From positions 1 through 39,330 of the forward strand of contig DATGWF010000052.1 of NCBI GenBank assembly GCA_035299585.1: a stretch of 39,330 bases of DNA, read 5' to 3'. This document shows, in pieces, positions 8,301-16,615 of this stretch; the first letter of the stretch is position 1; each line of letters starts with the position of its first letter. Below the pieces are notes generated by a model. That model searched no databases, was not told where the DNA came from, and was given only the letters and a program-made list of their open reading frames with translations. The position numbers and the translations under genes are program-made. Source of the stretch: DATGWF01 sp035299585 (GTDB lineage: Bacteria > Actinomycetota > Actinomycetes > Actinomycetales > Microbacteriaceae).

Positions 8301-11300
8301 CGCTCGCTACCTGACCGAGCGTCGTCCAGGTGTATCTCGTGGTGGCACCGGTGGCATCCGTGACGCTGCTGAGATTCCCGGCGGCGTCATAGCTGAACGA
8401 GGTCACCGCGCCGAGCTCGTCGGTGAGGCTCATCTGCTGGTGTGCCGCGTCGTAGCTTGCTCGCGTCACATGGCCGAGGGCATCGGTGACGCTCGTGAGA
8501 TTGCCGACTGCGTCATACCCATAGGTCGTGACCGCGCCGTTGGCGTCGGTGCGTGAGGTCACCTGACCGGCCGCATCCACCACAAACAGGATCGGATTGC
8601 CGAGCCGGTCAATGACCCCCACGAGGTTGCCGTCGATGTCGTAGCGATACTCGGTGCGATTGCCGGCGGCATCGGTCACGGCCGTCACCTGGTCGAGCAC
8701 GTCGTAGCTCGTGCGGGTGGTGTTGCCGGCGCCGTCGGTGGTCGACACGATCCGACCGACTGCGTCAAAGCTGGTGCGCACAAACAGGCCGGTCGGGCCG
8801 GTCGCGCTGGTTTGCCGGTCGAGCGCATCGTACGTCGCCGAACTGAGCGCGCCGCTCGGGTCGGTCTGCCGGACGAGATTGCCGGCGGAGTCGTAGCTGC
8901 GTTGCCACGACCCGCCAGCCGGATCATGCACATCGCTGATGCGTCCGAGCACGTCGAGCACGAATGTGGTCTGCCGGCCCGCGGCGTCGGTGACGCCGGT
9001 GAGCTGATCTTCGCTGTCGTAGCGGTAGCTCGTCGAGCCGCCGGCGGCGTTCGTCACGTTGACGATTCGGAACAGGGAGTCCCAGGAGTATGTGGTGACG
9101 TTCCCGGCCGGATCGGTCGTGGACGCAAGGTTGCCGTTCGCGTCGTAGCCGAACTGGGTCACCCGCCCGAGCGGATCGGTCGTCGACGCCACGCGGTTGT
9201 TTGCCGTCCACGCGAACGTGGTGGTGTGGCCGAGCGGGTCGATGCGAGAAACCAGCCGGTTGCTCGCGTCGAAGGTGTACCTCGTCACACGCCCGAGCGG
9301 GTCGGTCTCGCTCGTGCGGTTGCCGTGGGCGTCCACCGTGTAGGTGGTGGTCGCGCCCGAAGGGAGCGACATCGAGGTGATGTTCCCGGCCGAATCGACG
9401 CCGTAGGTGATGGAGCGGCCGTCGGGGCGCACAACCCGGGTGAGCGTACCGTGCCCGTCATATTGGAACGTCGTCGTGCGACCGAGTGCATCGGTCTTCG
9501 AGGCGACCCGCCCTGTCGGCGTGTAGGTGTAGGTCGTGGTTGCGCTCGACGGGTCGGTGACCGTGAGCGCGTTCCCGTCGGCGTCGTAGGTGTAGCGGGT
9601 GATGCGGCCCGAGCCATCGACGTACTGGGTGACGTTGTTGGCGCTGTCGAAGGTCCAGCGTTGCGTGCGCCCCGCCGGGTCGACAATTTGCGTGATGCGT
9701 CCGAGAGCATCGAAGCCATAGGTGGTTTGCCGACCGAGTTGGTCGGTGTACGCGGTCTGGTTTGCCTGGTAGTCGAATGTCCGGAGCGAATTTTCGGCAT
9801 CCCACTGGCTCGTTACCCGGCCGCTCGCGTCGTAGGCGTTGCGCAGGTAGGTCACGCCCGCGGCGTCGGTCATGGTGAGGATGCGGTGCGCGCCGTCATA
9901 GGTGAACGTGCGGCTGCGGTTCGCCGCATCGGTGATGCGCACGAGGTTGCCGGCACCGTCGTATACCAACCGCCACACCCGGCCATCGGGCAGGGTGAAC
10001 GACGTGATGCGCCCCTGGCTATCGTTGCCGACCTGCACCACCTGCCCGCTCGCATCCGTGATGCGTGTGAGTGGCACGAACTGATGCACGTCGGGGTCGG
10101 CGGCCGCGTACGTCAGGGTGAACCTTTGACCGTTCCGGTTTGTGTAGCTGGTGAGTTCGCCGATGCCGTCGATGTCGGCGGCGTCATATGTCCACTGCTC
10201 GCCCGTAGTGGTCGACGCCATCCGCAGGATGTTTCCGCCCAGGTTGGTGAGGGTGAGGTGCGCCGTCGTGTCCGGGGTGAAGCCGCCGGAGCCGTTCGGG
10301 GCGAACACGAACGAGGCGCCGTCGCCACGCACCACCATGACGCTTCCGTCGTCGAAGATCTGGGCGCGCCCACCCAGGCCGAAGTTCCAGCCCGCCCCGA
10401 CCCGCCCGAGCCGGCCATCGAGCGAGTTGTAGGTGAGCGACACATCGAGGGAGCTGCCGGCGGCGCCCGCCAGCGAGAACAGCGGCTCGGATTCAACGAG
10501 GTTGCCGGTCGAATACGAGACCGGGTCGCCACCATAGGTCAGATAGTTCTGGTACCCGAGCTTGCGCCACTGGTCCAGCTGCGCCTGGCTCGGCTTGGCC
10601 GGCCAACCACCGAGCACCGGATTGGTGCAGTTGAAGCCGCCGCCGCTGGCCTCAAGATAATTCCCGATCGATTTGGCCACACCGGTCGCAATCGATGAGA
10701 AACCGGTGTCGATGACGGGCCGGTCCAGGTTGTGGTCCATGAACAGCGTTTCGAGGTGTGCGACCGCTCCGGGCAGGCTGGCCAATGGCGCGTGCGGCAG
10801 GTTCGCCGTGGTGGGCTTTTGGGTGGCCGGCCGTCCGGTCCACGAGGGCAACTCGCTCACGAGCTGCGCTGTCAGGGCGTCATCGGGGCTATTGCCGCGC
10901 GAATAGACGTGCGAGCCACCATCGCTAGAACTGCCCCACGCCGATCCCGACAGCGAGTTGAAGCCGATGGTGACCGTCACTTCGGGATTCGCCGCGGCTG
11001 CGATGTTCGCCCGGAACGCACTGTCGAGGTTGTCCATAGCACTGCCTGTCACCACGACCTTCGCGAGACACTGCGACTCCAAAAGCGACTTCACCTGTGT
11101 CGCGAGCGCGTCGTTGAATGGCCCCTCCGTCACGCGCGCGCCCGGGCTCGACGCCCACGCCAAGTCGTTGTCCGGATCAAGAACAATGACGGGACGCTTC
11201 GACGTCACCACCGGGGTGCCAATCACGACAAACTCCGACAGGTGTGTCGAGACTGCTTTCACGGTGCCTCTCGAGGCATCGAAATACGACGGCAATGCGA

Positions 11301-11895
11301 CCCACGGCTCTCCGGGACCCTCGCGTGTGTAGGCCGTGAGGCTCGACAGGTCGACACCGGCACGCTTCAACCGTGCCTCGTCGACGTCGAGGGTCACCGC
11401 GACGCCTGGTTGCACGTTCGTTGCGACTTGTACGCCCGAATCCGGGCTCGTTTCGACGTCAAAGGTGGGCGGGAACTGCGTCACGTCGGTGCCCGCTGAG
11501 GTTTCGGCAGAAATATCGACGGGGACGGACGCGACGACACCGCCCGTCTCCGACTCAGCCGAGACCAATGCGCCGGTTCCGAGCGGCGTAAGCGCGAGCC
11601 GGAGCGTTTCATCGGTGTGGGCGCCCGAAATTGCGGCGTCAACTCCCAGCGACGGTGCCGACACCCGCCCGATGTCGCCCGGCTCGACGCTGCCCGTCGC
11701 GACCGGATTGGCACTCGCGTCCTTGGGGGTGGTCGCGTCCAGGAATGGAGCGGCGGCCGCGCGTACACGGTCCAAAATGTTCTGCTTCAGCGCCTCCGCT
11801 TTCGCGAGCGGGGAGGCCTCGGCCGAGGCCACCGTGCCAACCGAGAGCACCCCGACGAGCGCAAACAGAGCGGCCAGACGCGAACGCCCCATCAT
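5359..11895 (-). CDS. Secreted RHS/YD-repeat polymorphic toxin
   Basis: This 2178-residue protein begins with a Sec signal peptide ending near AEA at residue 25. The ATG at 11895 overlaps the stop of the upstream LAQTG gene (ATGA). Residues about 235-412 resemble an N-acetylmuramoyl-alanine amidase (Amidase_3) domain that lacks the zinc ligands. From about 430 the RHS shell begins (TYGGDPVSYSTGNLVE, VGAGWNFGLGG). Dozens of YD repeats (YDxxGNLxxxTDxxG) run from about 610 to 1440 and again from 1525 to 1750, split by a Pro/Ser/Thr linker with two Cys. The RHS core ends with DPYRPG...RYAYVNGNPATLVDLLGF at 1845-1880. An Ala/Gly-rich hydrophobic stretch follows (about 1948-2013), then the variable tip (about 2070-2178). 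By analogy with WapA of Gram-positive bacteria, the shell would carry the tip to a neighbouring cell. The tip resembles small basic nuclease-like ends, but I cannot name it. Confidence 0.88.
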   Translation of the reverse strand: MMGRSRLAALFALVGVLSVGTVASAEASPLAKAEALKQNILDRVRAAAAPFLDATTPKDASANPVATGSVEPGDIGRVSAPSLGVDAAISGAHTDETLRLALTPLGTGALVSAESETGGVVASVPVDISAETSAGTDVTQFPPTFDVETSPDSGVQVATNVQPGVAVTLDVDEARLKRAGVDLSSLTAYTREGPGEPWVALPSYFDASRGTVKAVSTHLSEFVVIGTPVVTSKRPVIVLDPDNDLAWASSPGARVTEGPFNDALATQVKSLLESQCLAKVVVTGSAMDNLDSAFRANIAAAANPEVTVTIGFNSLSGSAWGSSSDGGSHVYSRGNSPDDALTAQLVSELPSWTGRPATQKPTTANLPHAPLASLPGAVAHLETLFMDHNLDRPVIDTGFSSIATGVAKSIGNYLEASGGGFNCTNPVLGGWPAKPSQAQLDQWRKLGYQNYLTYGGDPVSYSTGNLVESEPLFSLAGAAGSSLDVSLTYNSLDGRLGRVGAGWNFGLGGRAQIFDDGSVMVVRGDGASFVFAPNGSGGFTPDTTAHLTLTNLGGNILRMASTTTGEQWTYDAADIDGIGELTSYTNRNGQRFTLTYAAADPDVHQFVPLTRITDASGQVVQVGNDSQGRITSFTLPDGRVWRLVYDGAGNLVRITDAANRSRTFTYDGAHRILTMTDAAGVTYLRNAYDASGRVTSQWDAENSLRTFDYQANQTAYTDQLGRQTTYGFDALGRITQIVDPAGRTQRWTFDSANNVTQYVDGSGRITRYTYDADGNALTVTDPSSATTTYTYTPTGRVASKTDALGRTTTFQYDGHGTLTRVVRPDGRSITYGVDSAGNITSMSLPSGATTTYTVDAHGNRTSETDPLGRVTRYTFDASNRLVSRIDPLGHTTTFAWTANNRVASTTDPLGRVTQFGYDANGNLASTTDPAGNVTTYSWDSLFRIVNVTNAAGGSTSYRYDSEDQLTGVTDAAGRQTTFVLDVLGRISDVHDPAGGSWQRSYDSAGNLVRQTDPSGALSSATYDALDRQTSATGPTGLFVRTSFDAVGRIVSTTDGAGNTTRTSYDVLDQVTAVTDAAGNRTEYRYDIDGNLVGVIDRLGNPILFVVDAAGQVTSRTDANGAVTTYGYDAVGNLTSVTDALGHVTRASYDAAHQQMSLTDELGAVTSFSYDAAGNLSSVTDATGATTRYTWTTLGQVASETDDVGAVTHFSYDAAGQLVQRIDPLGHATSYSYGPLGGVMSVTHAAGNVTRYSYDALGSLASVTDARGNTTSYRNNAVGQVVEETDAAGASTSIEYNNVGLAKRIITPTGASISFTYTQLGDMATQSSASGTVGFEYDAEQRLIAASNPTGAIGWTYTPTGQVASQIDARGSELKYSYDALGQLSSLGLPGGKQIGYTRDAAGRVSTLTSPWGSASYQRDALGRATRTTRSNQVTTDTSFDAVGRVTQLTKSTPGTPTPTATPSSPSRSEGCPVVTAQNARSLRAANVDRAGCVKVSTYLAKRSLPVASALPTGTSLSESTAYDLAGNVTSRTRTASVPDASASSGVRVVDRVASTYSYDALDRLTGSVSSTGESNEYGYDAVGNRTSWTHTAATATSGVLDPVIPGSAPGTSIAGAPAGASTAAGTVAATDASFTQSQSFNALNQLASSRVDDGQATSYRYDAAGQRTSMTGPSGSRSYGWNELGQLTSVTGGDVSSRYSYDALGRRTSAVDSAGAASVSTFTLWDGLTPIQASNSVAGTTTMVADDAGLLLQGGEDSSAVWAVLDRLGSVVAQIGETDSSAAVRPAGTDRSARFSQVAQYGDYGTQRFGSSGWTGAAGFTGQPGSPAGLNLFFARGYEPATGSWLSADPYRPGAADPASLNRYAYVNGNPATLVDLLGFRPVDPFDGYGTNTPSLQRAMGAATTRLLGQARAWQAAGSPELHVPAASSRPTQRHEDWWNPFSWSGDTWQNIGAAVAGVATAVAVTAAVAGLVACTVATAGGCSVAAAVIGSAVAGAAGGAAGAAVNYGLSTGKKSAKGLSEAIGNGLITGAVGGAVFGDVSSAISSARAVGAAASRLPMQASRSVASQAESTATSSAGQAVGNVTATRSSSMYRDNTFRNSVRNIKTDVSHTEFQENLLKEGWTASPSDDLRVLNFTKDGARYGLREESDSYPGWTAEYTPKNAAKFTMKLRLGASD
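7560..10070 (-). repeat. Tandem YD-repeat coding array within the RHS gene
   Basis: The DNA shows a degenerate period of about 60-66 bases, recurring on the plus strand as gtcgtagctg/gcgtcgta and gcatcggtgac blocks. On the coding strand each unit encodes about 20-22 residues of the YDAAGNLTSVTDALG type. It is protein-level repetition in one frame, without spacers, so it is not a CRISPR array. Such arrays fold into the beta-sheet shell of RHS proteins. A second, shorter block of the same kind lies at about 6640-7320. Confidence 0.85.
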
Positions 11896-12518
11896 CGTCG
11901 ACTCCGAACCACTCGAGTGGTCGCGATGATGAGCCCCAGCGTGATGGCGACCGCTGCCAGGATGAGGGCGATAAGCGGCCAGGGGATGCCCGTTTGAGCG
12001 AGCTGCCGAATGTAGACGGCATGAGCGAGCAATTCGCTCGCGTCGGTGACACCGTTCGCATCGAGATCTTCGTGACCGGTGGCGCACTGGAGGGTTCCGC
12101 AAATGACGACTTCAACCCAGTCGGGCACGCTGTCCCCGTCGGAGTCGCGGTCGTCGGTGACGCAGCTCGCCGAGCCGCACGCGATGGTCTCGGCAAAGTC
12201 GGGCACACCGTCTTGGTCAGAATCGACATTCGGATGTGCACAACCCGTACTTCCGCAGGCGAGCACCTCCATCCAGTCGGCGACACCATCGCGGTCAGCG
12301 TCTTCGCGGCCGGTGGCGCAGGTTATCGTGCCACACACCACGAGCTCGACAGCGTCCGGGATGGTGTCACCGTCGTTGTCTGTGCCCGCCGCCGTGGAGC
12401 CGGCGGCCATTGCAGCTGACGCGCTCGCGAGCACGGGCGCGCACACGCCAAGCACGAATGCCAGCGACAACCGCACAATGTGACCGAGCGCGCGGTCCAC
12501 GCTGACGAATCTGACCAT
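11892..12518 (-). CDS. Cell-wall-anchored protein with D-x-D-G repeats and LAQTG sortase signal
   Basis: This 208-residue protein has a signal peptide (hydrophobic core about 17-32, cleavage near residue 40). Five DxDxDGxxD-type loops follow at about 47, 74, 99, 126 and 152, like the calcium-binding loops of thrombospondin type 3 or EF-hand-like repeats. Between them are four CGxxxC cysteine pairs with a unit length of about 26 residues. The end is a classic sorting signal: LAQTG at 173-177, a hydrophobic helix, then an Arg-rich tail. LAxTG is the motif of class E sortases of actinobacteria. The ATG at 12518 follows an AGGGGTGG site. The stop overlaps the RHS start codon, so this is the first gene of the toxin operon. 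It may hold or display the RHS protein at the wall; that is inference. Its promoter should lie in 12519-12699, where I see no certain -35/-10 pair; TACCTT at 12576-12571 is a candidate -10. Confidence 0.82.
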   Translation of the reverse strand: MVRFVSVDRALGHIVRLSLAFVLGVCAPVLASASAAMAAGSTAAGTDNDGDTIPDAVELVVCGTITCATGREDADRDGVADWMEVLACGSTGCAHPNVDSDQDGVPDFAETIACGSASCVTDDRDSDGDSVPDWVEVVICGTLQCATGHEDLDANGVTDASELLAHAVYIRQLAQTGIPWPLIALILAAVAITLGLIIATTRVVRSRR

Positions 12519-12699
12519 TCCCACCCCTGGGTTCGACTGCGCGAGGCCCGGACGCCGAACGCATTGGGGCAAGGTAGGGGAGATCTGCGCGGGTGGCTTG
12601 GGATATCCGCAGCAACGTTCGCAGTTCTCCACACGGGCACGCAATGCCGCACATGTCAGCGGACTCCGGAACGAAGCCGGGACGGTCGCTCGCCTCCCA

Positions 12700-12705
12700 T
12701 AGCGT
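12700..12705 (+). promoter_or_regulatory. Candidate -10 element of comEA
   Basis: TAGCGT fits the actinobacterial TANNNT -10 pattern and lies 6 bases before the GTG of comEA, so transcription would start at or next to the start codon (leaderless mRNA). No clear -35 is seen. Confidence 0.4.
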
Positions 12706-12711
12706 CCATGC

Positions 12712-13293
12712 GTGCTATCCGACGACCGCTTCGCGGGGCTGCTTGAGTTCCTTCGACGCCACGCGCTCGCACTCCTGCTTGCGGGAACGCTACTCGTGGT
12801 GGCCGTCGGTGCCGCCATTTCGCTCGCCGGCCAAACACCCCGGGTCGCAACACTCCCGCGGCCAAACATCGCCGCGACCGCTCCCGCGAGCGAGGCACTG
12901 TATGTGCATGTCGCCGGTGCGGTGCAACGGCCCGGACTCGTTCGAGTACCCGAAGGCTCGCGCGTCGTCGACGCAATCGCCGCCGCCGGAGGGCCCCGAA
13001 GCGATGCAGATTCCGATGCGCTCAACCTCGCCCGAGAACTCCGAAGCGGAGAACAACTCATCGTGCCCGTCCGAGGCCAGGCGCCCAACCCCGCAACGAG
13101 CGCACTCGTCAACCTCAACACCGCCGACCAGGCTGCACTCGAGCGACTCCCGCACGTCGGACCGGCCGTTGCCGCGCGGATTCTCGCCTATCGCAACGCC
13201 CACGGCGGATTTCAATCCGTCGACGAACTCGCCAAGGTCGAAGGGCTCGGCCAGAAACGCCTCGCCGACATTCGGCCACTCGTGTGCGTGTGA
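12712..13293 (+). CDS. comEA: Competence protein ComEA (DNA receptor)
   Basis: This 193-residue protein has a single N-terminal membrane helix (about residues 17-40), a short linker, and a SLBB domain (VHVAGAVQRPGLVRVPEG... at about 65-120). It ends in a helix-hairpin-helix DNA-binding domain (VNLNTADQAALERLPHVGPAVAARILAYR... to the end). This is the standard ComEA layout: the protein sits in the outer face of the membrane and hands incoming DNA to the ComEC channel. The start is a GTG; the nearby ATG at 12708 is in another frame. comEC follows with a GTGA overlap, and the island's LAQTG gene is divergent across about 190 bases. Identification is secure. Confidence 0.93.
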   Translation: MLSDDRFAGLLEFLRRHALALLLAGTLLVVAVGAAISLAGQTPRVATLPRPNIAATAPASEALYVHVAGAVQRPGLVRVPEGSRVVDAIAAAGGPRSDADSDALNLARELRSGEQLIVPVRGQAPNPATSALVNLNTADQAALERLPHVGPAVAARILAYRNAHGGFQSVDELAKVEGLGQKRLADIRPLVCV

Positions 13294-15527
13294 CGATCCC
13301 GCCCGTTGCCTATGCCGCGCTGGCGAGCTGGGGCGTCGCCCTCATGCTCTGCGTCAACCCTGAGTGGGGGGTCATGTGTGCAATCGCGAGCGCCGGCATG
13401 GTGTTCGCATTCCGCCGGCACCGCATGGTCCTGTGCCTCGCACTCTCAACGCTCGTGGTGGCCGCGAGCGTCGCACTCCAGGCAGCCACCCACCTGGCCA
13501 AGCCTCATTCCGGGCCGGAGCACTTCGAACTCACCCTCACGAGCGGACCAAGCCGGATTTCTCGAGCCAGTGGAGAGGTTCCACGTTTCCGGGCCGACGC
13601 TGAGCTGCGCAAACTCGACGGACGAGACGTGCACCTTCGCGCGACCGTATTCGGTGCGCTCCCCGAGAACGCGGCATGGGGCGATTCGTTGACCGGCGAG
13701 GGACAACTTGAACCGCGACGCGGCGACGGTCCCGCACGCCTCACCCTGACAATCTCGTCAATTCAGACCCATCACCGCGCCGAGGGGCCACTTGGATTCA
13801 CTCGCGACCTCCGGCAGCGCTTTCTCGAAGACGCCAGCCGCCTACCTTCCTTCGGAGGTGAGCTCGTACCGGGGCTCGCCATTGGCATTACCACCGGCAT
13901 CAGCGAGGCACTCGCCGAAGCGATGCGCGACGCATCGCTCACACACCTCACCGCTGTATCGGGTGCCAACTGTGCAGGGGTGCTCGCGGCCACGTGGTGG
14001 ATGCTGGCGCTCTGTGGCGCGCGCCGCGCTGCCCGAATCGTGGGCTCACTTGCGGCGCTCGGCGGATTCGTTCTGCTCGTCACGCCCGAGCCGAGCGTGA
14101 TTCGCGCGGCAGTCATGGCCGCGCTCGCGCTGCTCGCGCTCATCCGCGGAAGCGTCATTGGGGGAGTCGCGATGCTTGGCATCACCGTCTGCATCGTTCT
14201 CGGCGCAGACCCATGGCTCGCCTGGAACCTCGGCTTCGCCCTGTCGGTGTCTGCGACCGCCGGAATCCTGCTGCTCGGCCCAGCGTTGCATCGCCTGCTC
14301 AGCGACCGGGTCGGACCGGGAGTCGCGCTCGCTATCGCCGTTCCGCTTGCCGCCCACCTTGCCTGTCAGCCACTCATCATGATGCTTTCGCCGAGCATCA
14401 ACCTCTGGAGTGTGCCGGTGAACATCATTGCCGGGTGGTGCGCACCCCTCGCGAGCGTACTGGGGGTGACGGCGTGTCTCGTACTCGGATGGGCAGACCC
14501 GGTGGCCCACATGTTCGTATGGCTCGCGAGCCTGCCGGCGGACATCATCGCGCACCTCGCCTTCAGTATTCGCGGGTTCCCGGGAGCGCACGTTCCTCTC
14601 CCGCCCGGCGTTCTGGCGGTCGGTGTGGCAATCGCGTTCCTCGCCAGCATTGCGCTCGCGACGGTTACCCAATCAACGCGGTTGCGCCTTCTCGGTGTCG
14701 CGCTCGGCATCACGATGGCCGCGGTCGTGGCCGGGACGAGCATTGTCGCCCCCGGCATCAGATCGGGTTCACGCCCGGAGAATTGGCGGATTGCCGCCTG
14801 CCCGGTCGGGCAAGGCGACGCTTTTCTGGTGCGCGAGAACGGTGAGGTTATGCTCATCGACACCGGACCTGAGCCACGCGCATTGCGCACCTGCCTCGAT
14901 ACGTTGGGCGTCAGCCACATCGATGTCCTCGTCCTCACCCACTACGACCGCGACCATGTCGGCGGTCTGGACGCGGTCACCGGTCGCGTGTCGCGCGCAC
15001 TCGTCGGGCCGGTCGGGGATGCGCACGGACAGTCCGTGCGCAACGCCCTCGCATCCGGAGGCGCAAGCGTGACGGAAGTGCATCGCGGTGACCGCGGTGA
15101 GCTGGGCGAGGTGCCGTACCGCGTGTTGTGGCCGAACGGAAGCACCGAACCCGGCAACGACTCGAGCATCGTGGTTTCGCTCGAGGGCCCGCAGTGGAGT
15201 GGCCTGTTTCTCGGAGATCTCGGTGCAGAGGCGCAAGCCGCACTCGTGCGGGCGGGCGTTCCGCGAAACGTCGACGTCGTCAAGGTCGCTCATCACGGTT
15301 CGGCCGACCAAGACGACGGGCTGTACGCCGCCATTCATGCGCGGCTGGGACTAATCGGAGTGGGCGTCAACCGGTACGGGCATCCCACGGCACGCCTGCT
15401 TGACCTGTTGCGCGGGGATGGCATTCCGTATCTGCGCACCGACCGTGAGGGCCTCTCACTCGTCGAGGTTGGTGCCGACCGGAGCCTCGAACTCTGGACC
15501 GAACGCGGTAGCGCGCCCGAGCGCTAG
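13290..15527 (+). CDS. comEC: DNA uptake channel ComEC/Rec2
   Basis: This protein of about 745 residues has N-terminal membrane helices, an extracellular OB-like section (about 60-165), and the Competence domain with many membrane helices, including the LTAVSGANCAG signature near residue 220. A C-terminal metallo-beta-lactamase-like domain follows, with THYDRDHVGG near residue 550 and later VAHHGS. ComEC forms the pore that takes up single-stranded DNA; the beta-lactamase domain is thought to degrade the other strand. The GTG at 13290 overlaps the comEA stop (GTGA); a GTG two codons upstream is possible. All three domains and the metal-binding histidines are present, so the gene appears intact. 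holA follows after 54 bases. Confidence 0.93.
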   Translation: MTIPPVAYAALASWGVALMLCVNPEWGVMCAIASAGMVFAFRRHRMVLCLALSTLVVAASVALQAATHLAKPHSGPEHFELTLTSGPSRISRASGEVPRFRADAELRKLDGRDVHLRATVFGALPENAAWGDSLTGEGQLEPRRGDGPARLTLTISSIQTHHRAEGPLGFTRDLRQRFLEDASRLPSFGGELVPGLAIGITTGISEALAEAMRDASLTHLTAVSGANCAGVLAATWWMLALCGARRAARIVGSLAALGGFVLLVTPEPSVIRAAVMAALALLALIRGSVIGGVAMLGITVCIVLGADPWLAWNLGFALSVSATAGILLLGPALHRLLSDRVGPGVALAIAVPLAAHLACQPLIMMLSPSINLWSVPVNIIAGWCAPLASVLGVTACLVLGWADPVAHMFVWLASLPADIIAHLAFSIRGFPGAHVPLPPGVLAVGVAIAFLASIALATVTQSTRLRLLGVALGITMAAVVAGTSIVAPGIRSGSRPENWRIAACPVGQGDAFLVRENGEVMLIDTGPEPRALRTCLDTLGVSHIDVLVLTHYDRDHVGGLDAVTGRVSRALVGPVGDAHGQSVRNALASGGASVTEVHRGDRGELGEVPYRVLWPNGSTEPGNDSSIVVSLEGPQWSGLFLGDLGAEAQAALVRAGVPRNVDVVKVAHHGSADQDDGLYAAIHARLGLIGVGVNRYGHPTARLLDLLRGDGIPYLRTDREGLSLVEVGADRSLELWTERGSAPER

Positions 15528-15529
15528 CG

Positions 15530-15558
15530 TTCAGACGGGCGCCCGCGAACAATAGACT
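15530..15558 (+). promoter_or_regulatory. Candidate promoter of holA
   Basis: TTCAGA at 15530-15535 and TAGACT at 15553-15558 are separated by 17 bases, in the short gap between comEC and holA, about 24 bases before the holA ATG. The geometry is that of a sigma-70 type promoter. Confidence 0.45.
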
Positions 15559-15581
15559 GGGCACGGCAATCGGAGGTGGGC

Positions 15582-16577
15582 ATGGCAGGCAAGGTCGCAA
15601 AGCCAACCGCGCTCGCGTGGAACCAGATCCGCCCCGCCTCCATCGTGCTCGTCAGCGGCACGAACGGCTACCTCGCCGACCGCAGCATCAAACGGCTGCG
15701 CGACTTCCTCCACGCCGAAGACCCCGCCCTCGAAATCAGCGACCTCGACGCCAGCGGCTACACCCGTGGCGCCCTCCTCACCGTCGCCAGCCCCTCACTC
15801 TTCGGCGAAGCCCGCCTCGTCCGCGTCGACTCGGTCGAAAAATGTAGCGACGACTTCCTCGAAGACGCCCTCAGCTACCTCGACGAACCCGCCGAAGGCG
15901 CCACCATCGTGCTCCGCCACGCCGGAGGAGTGCGCGGAAAGAAACTCCTCGACGCCATCCGCGCCTCCGCCAGTGCCATCGAAGTTGCCTGCCCTGAGCT
16001 CAAAAAAGACCAAGAACGCCTCGAGTTTGCTCAAGCCGAATTCGTTGCCATGGGCCGACGAGCCACTGCAAGCGCCGTGCGACAACTCGTCACCGCATTC
16101 GGCGACGACCTTGCCGAACTGGCGTCGGCCTGCGCTCAACTCGTCGCCGACTCCAGCGGCGACATCGACGACGCCCTGGTCAAGAAGTATTACGGCGGCC
16201 GAGCCGAAACGACCGCTTTCACCGTCGTCGACCTCGCACTCGCCGGCCGACAAGCCGAAGCCATCATCGCCCTTCGGCACGCACTCGACTCCGGAGCCGA
16301 CCCCGTCCCCATCGTCGCCGCGTTCGCCATGAAAGTGCGCGGCATGGCGAAGGTCATGGGACGCCGCGAACCCGCCGCCCAACTCGCCGGCCCACTCGGC
16401 ATGGCGCCCTGGCAGATCGACCGCGCCAAACGCGACCTCGCCGGCTGGGACGACGACGGTCTCGGGCGTATGATCCGTGCCATCGCCGCCGCGGACGTCG
16501 CCGTGAAGGGTGGTTCGCGAGACACCGTCTATCCGCTCGAACGCCTGACCGTCCTGCTCGCCAACAAGGGCTACTAA
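15582..16577 (+). CDS. holA: DNA polymerase III subunit delta
   Basis: This protein of 331 residues matches the delta subunit of the clamp loader, which opens the beta clamp. Family features are the N-terminal VLVSGTNGYLADRSIKRLRDF segment, the SLFGEARLVRV segment near residue 65, the LxxELxKL-like stretch DDLAELASACAQLV, and the C-terminal PWQIDRAKRDL...AIAAADVAVKGG. The ATG at 15582 is preceded by GGAGG at 5 bases; a GTG two codons upstream is less well placed. The neighbours comEC before and rpsT after are the usual actinobacterial arrangement. rpsT is convergent, with a terminator between the two genes. Confidence 0.92.
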   Translation: MAGKVAKPTALAWNQIRPASIVLVSGTNGYLADRSIKRLRDFLHAEDPALEISDLDASGYTRGALLTVASPSLFGEARLVRVDSVEKCSDDFLEDALSYLDEPAEGATIVLRHAGGVRGKKLLDAIRASASAIEVACPELKKDQERLEFAQAEFVAMGRRATASAVRQLVTAFGDDLAELASACAQLVADSSGDIDDALVKKYYGGRAETTAFTVVDLALAGRQAEAIIALRHALDSGADPVPIVAAFAMKVRGMAKVMGRREPAAQLAGPLGMAPWQIDRAKRDLAGWDDDGLGRMIRAIAAADVAVKGGSRDTVYPLERLTVLLANKGY

Positions 16578-16615
16578 CTCCCGAGCACAGCAAAGGTGCC
16601 GTTCGGACACACGAA

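Noticed and set aside
7560..10070. Regular short repeats resembling a CRISPR array
   Set aside because: The units are degenerate, of one continuous reading frame, and encode YD repeats; there are no identical repeats separated by unique spacers.
8812..10698. A 628-codon plus-strand frame opposite the RHS gene
   Set aside because: It mirrors the repetitive GC-rich YD-repeat codons, has no recognisable domain, and the minus strand encodes an uninterrupted RHS protein.
1..12518. Prophage, insertion sequence or integrative element in the toxin island
   Set aside because: I found no integrase, transposase, phage structural gene, terminal inverted repeats or target duplication. Recombination between homologous RHS cores is sufficient to explain the layout.
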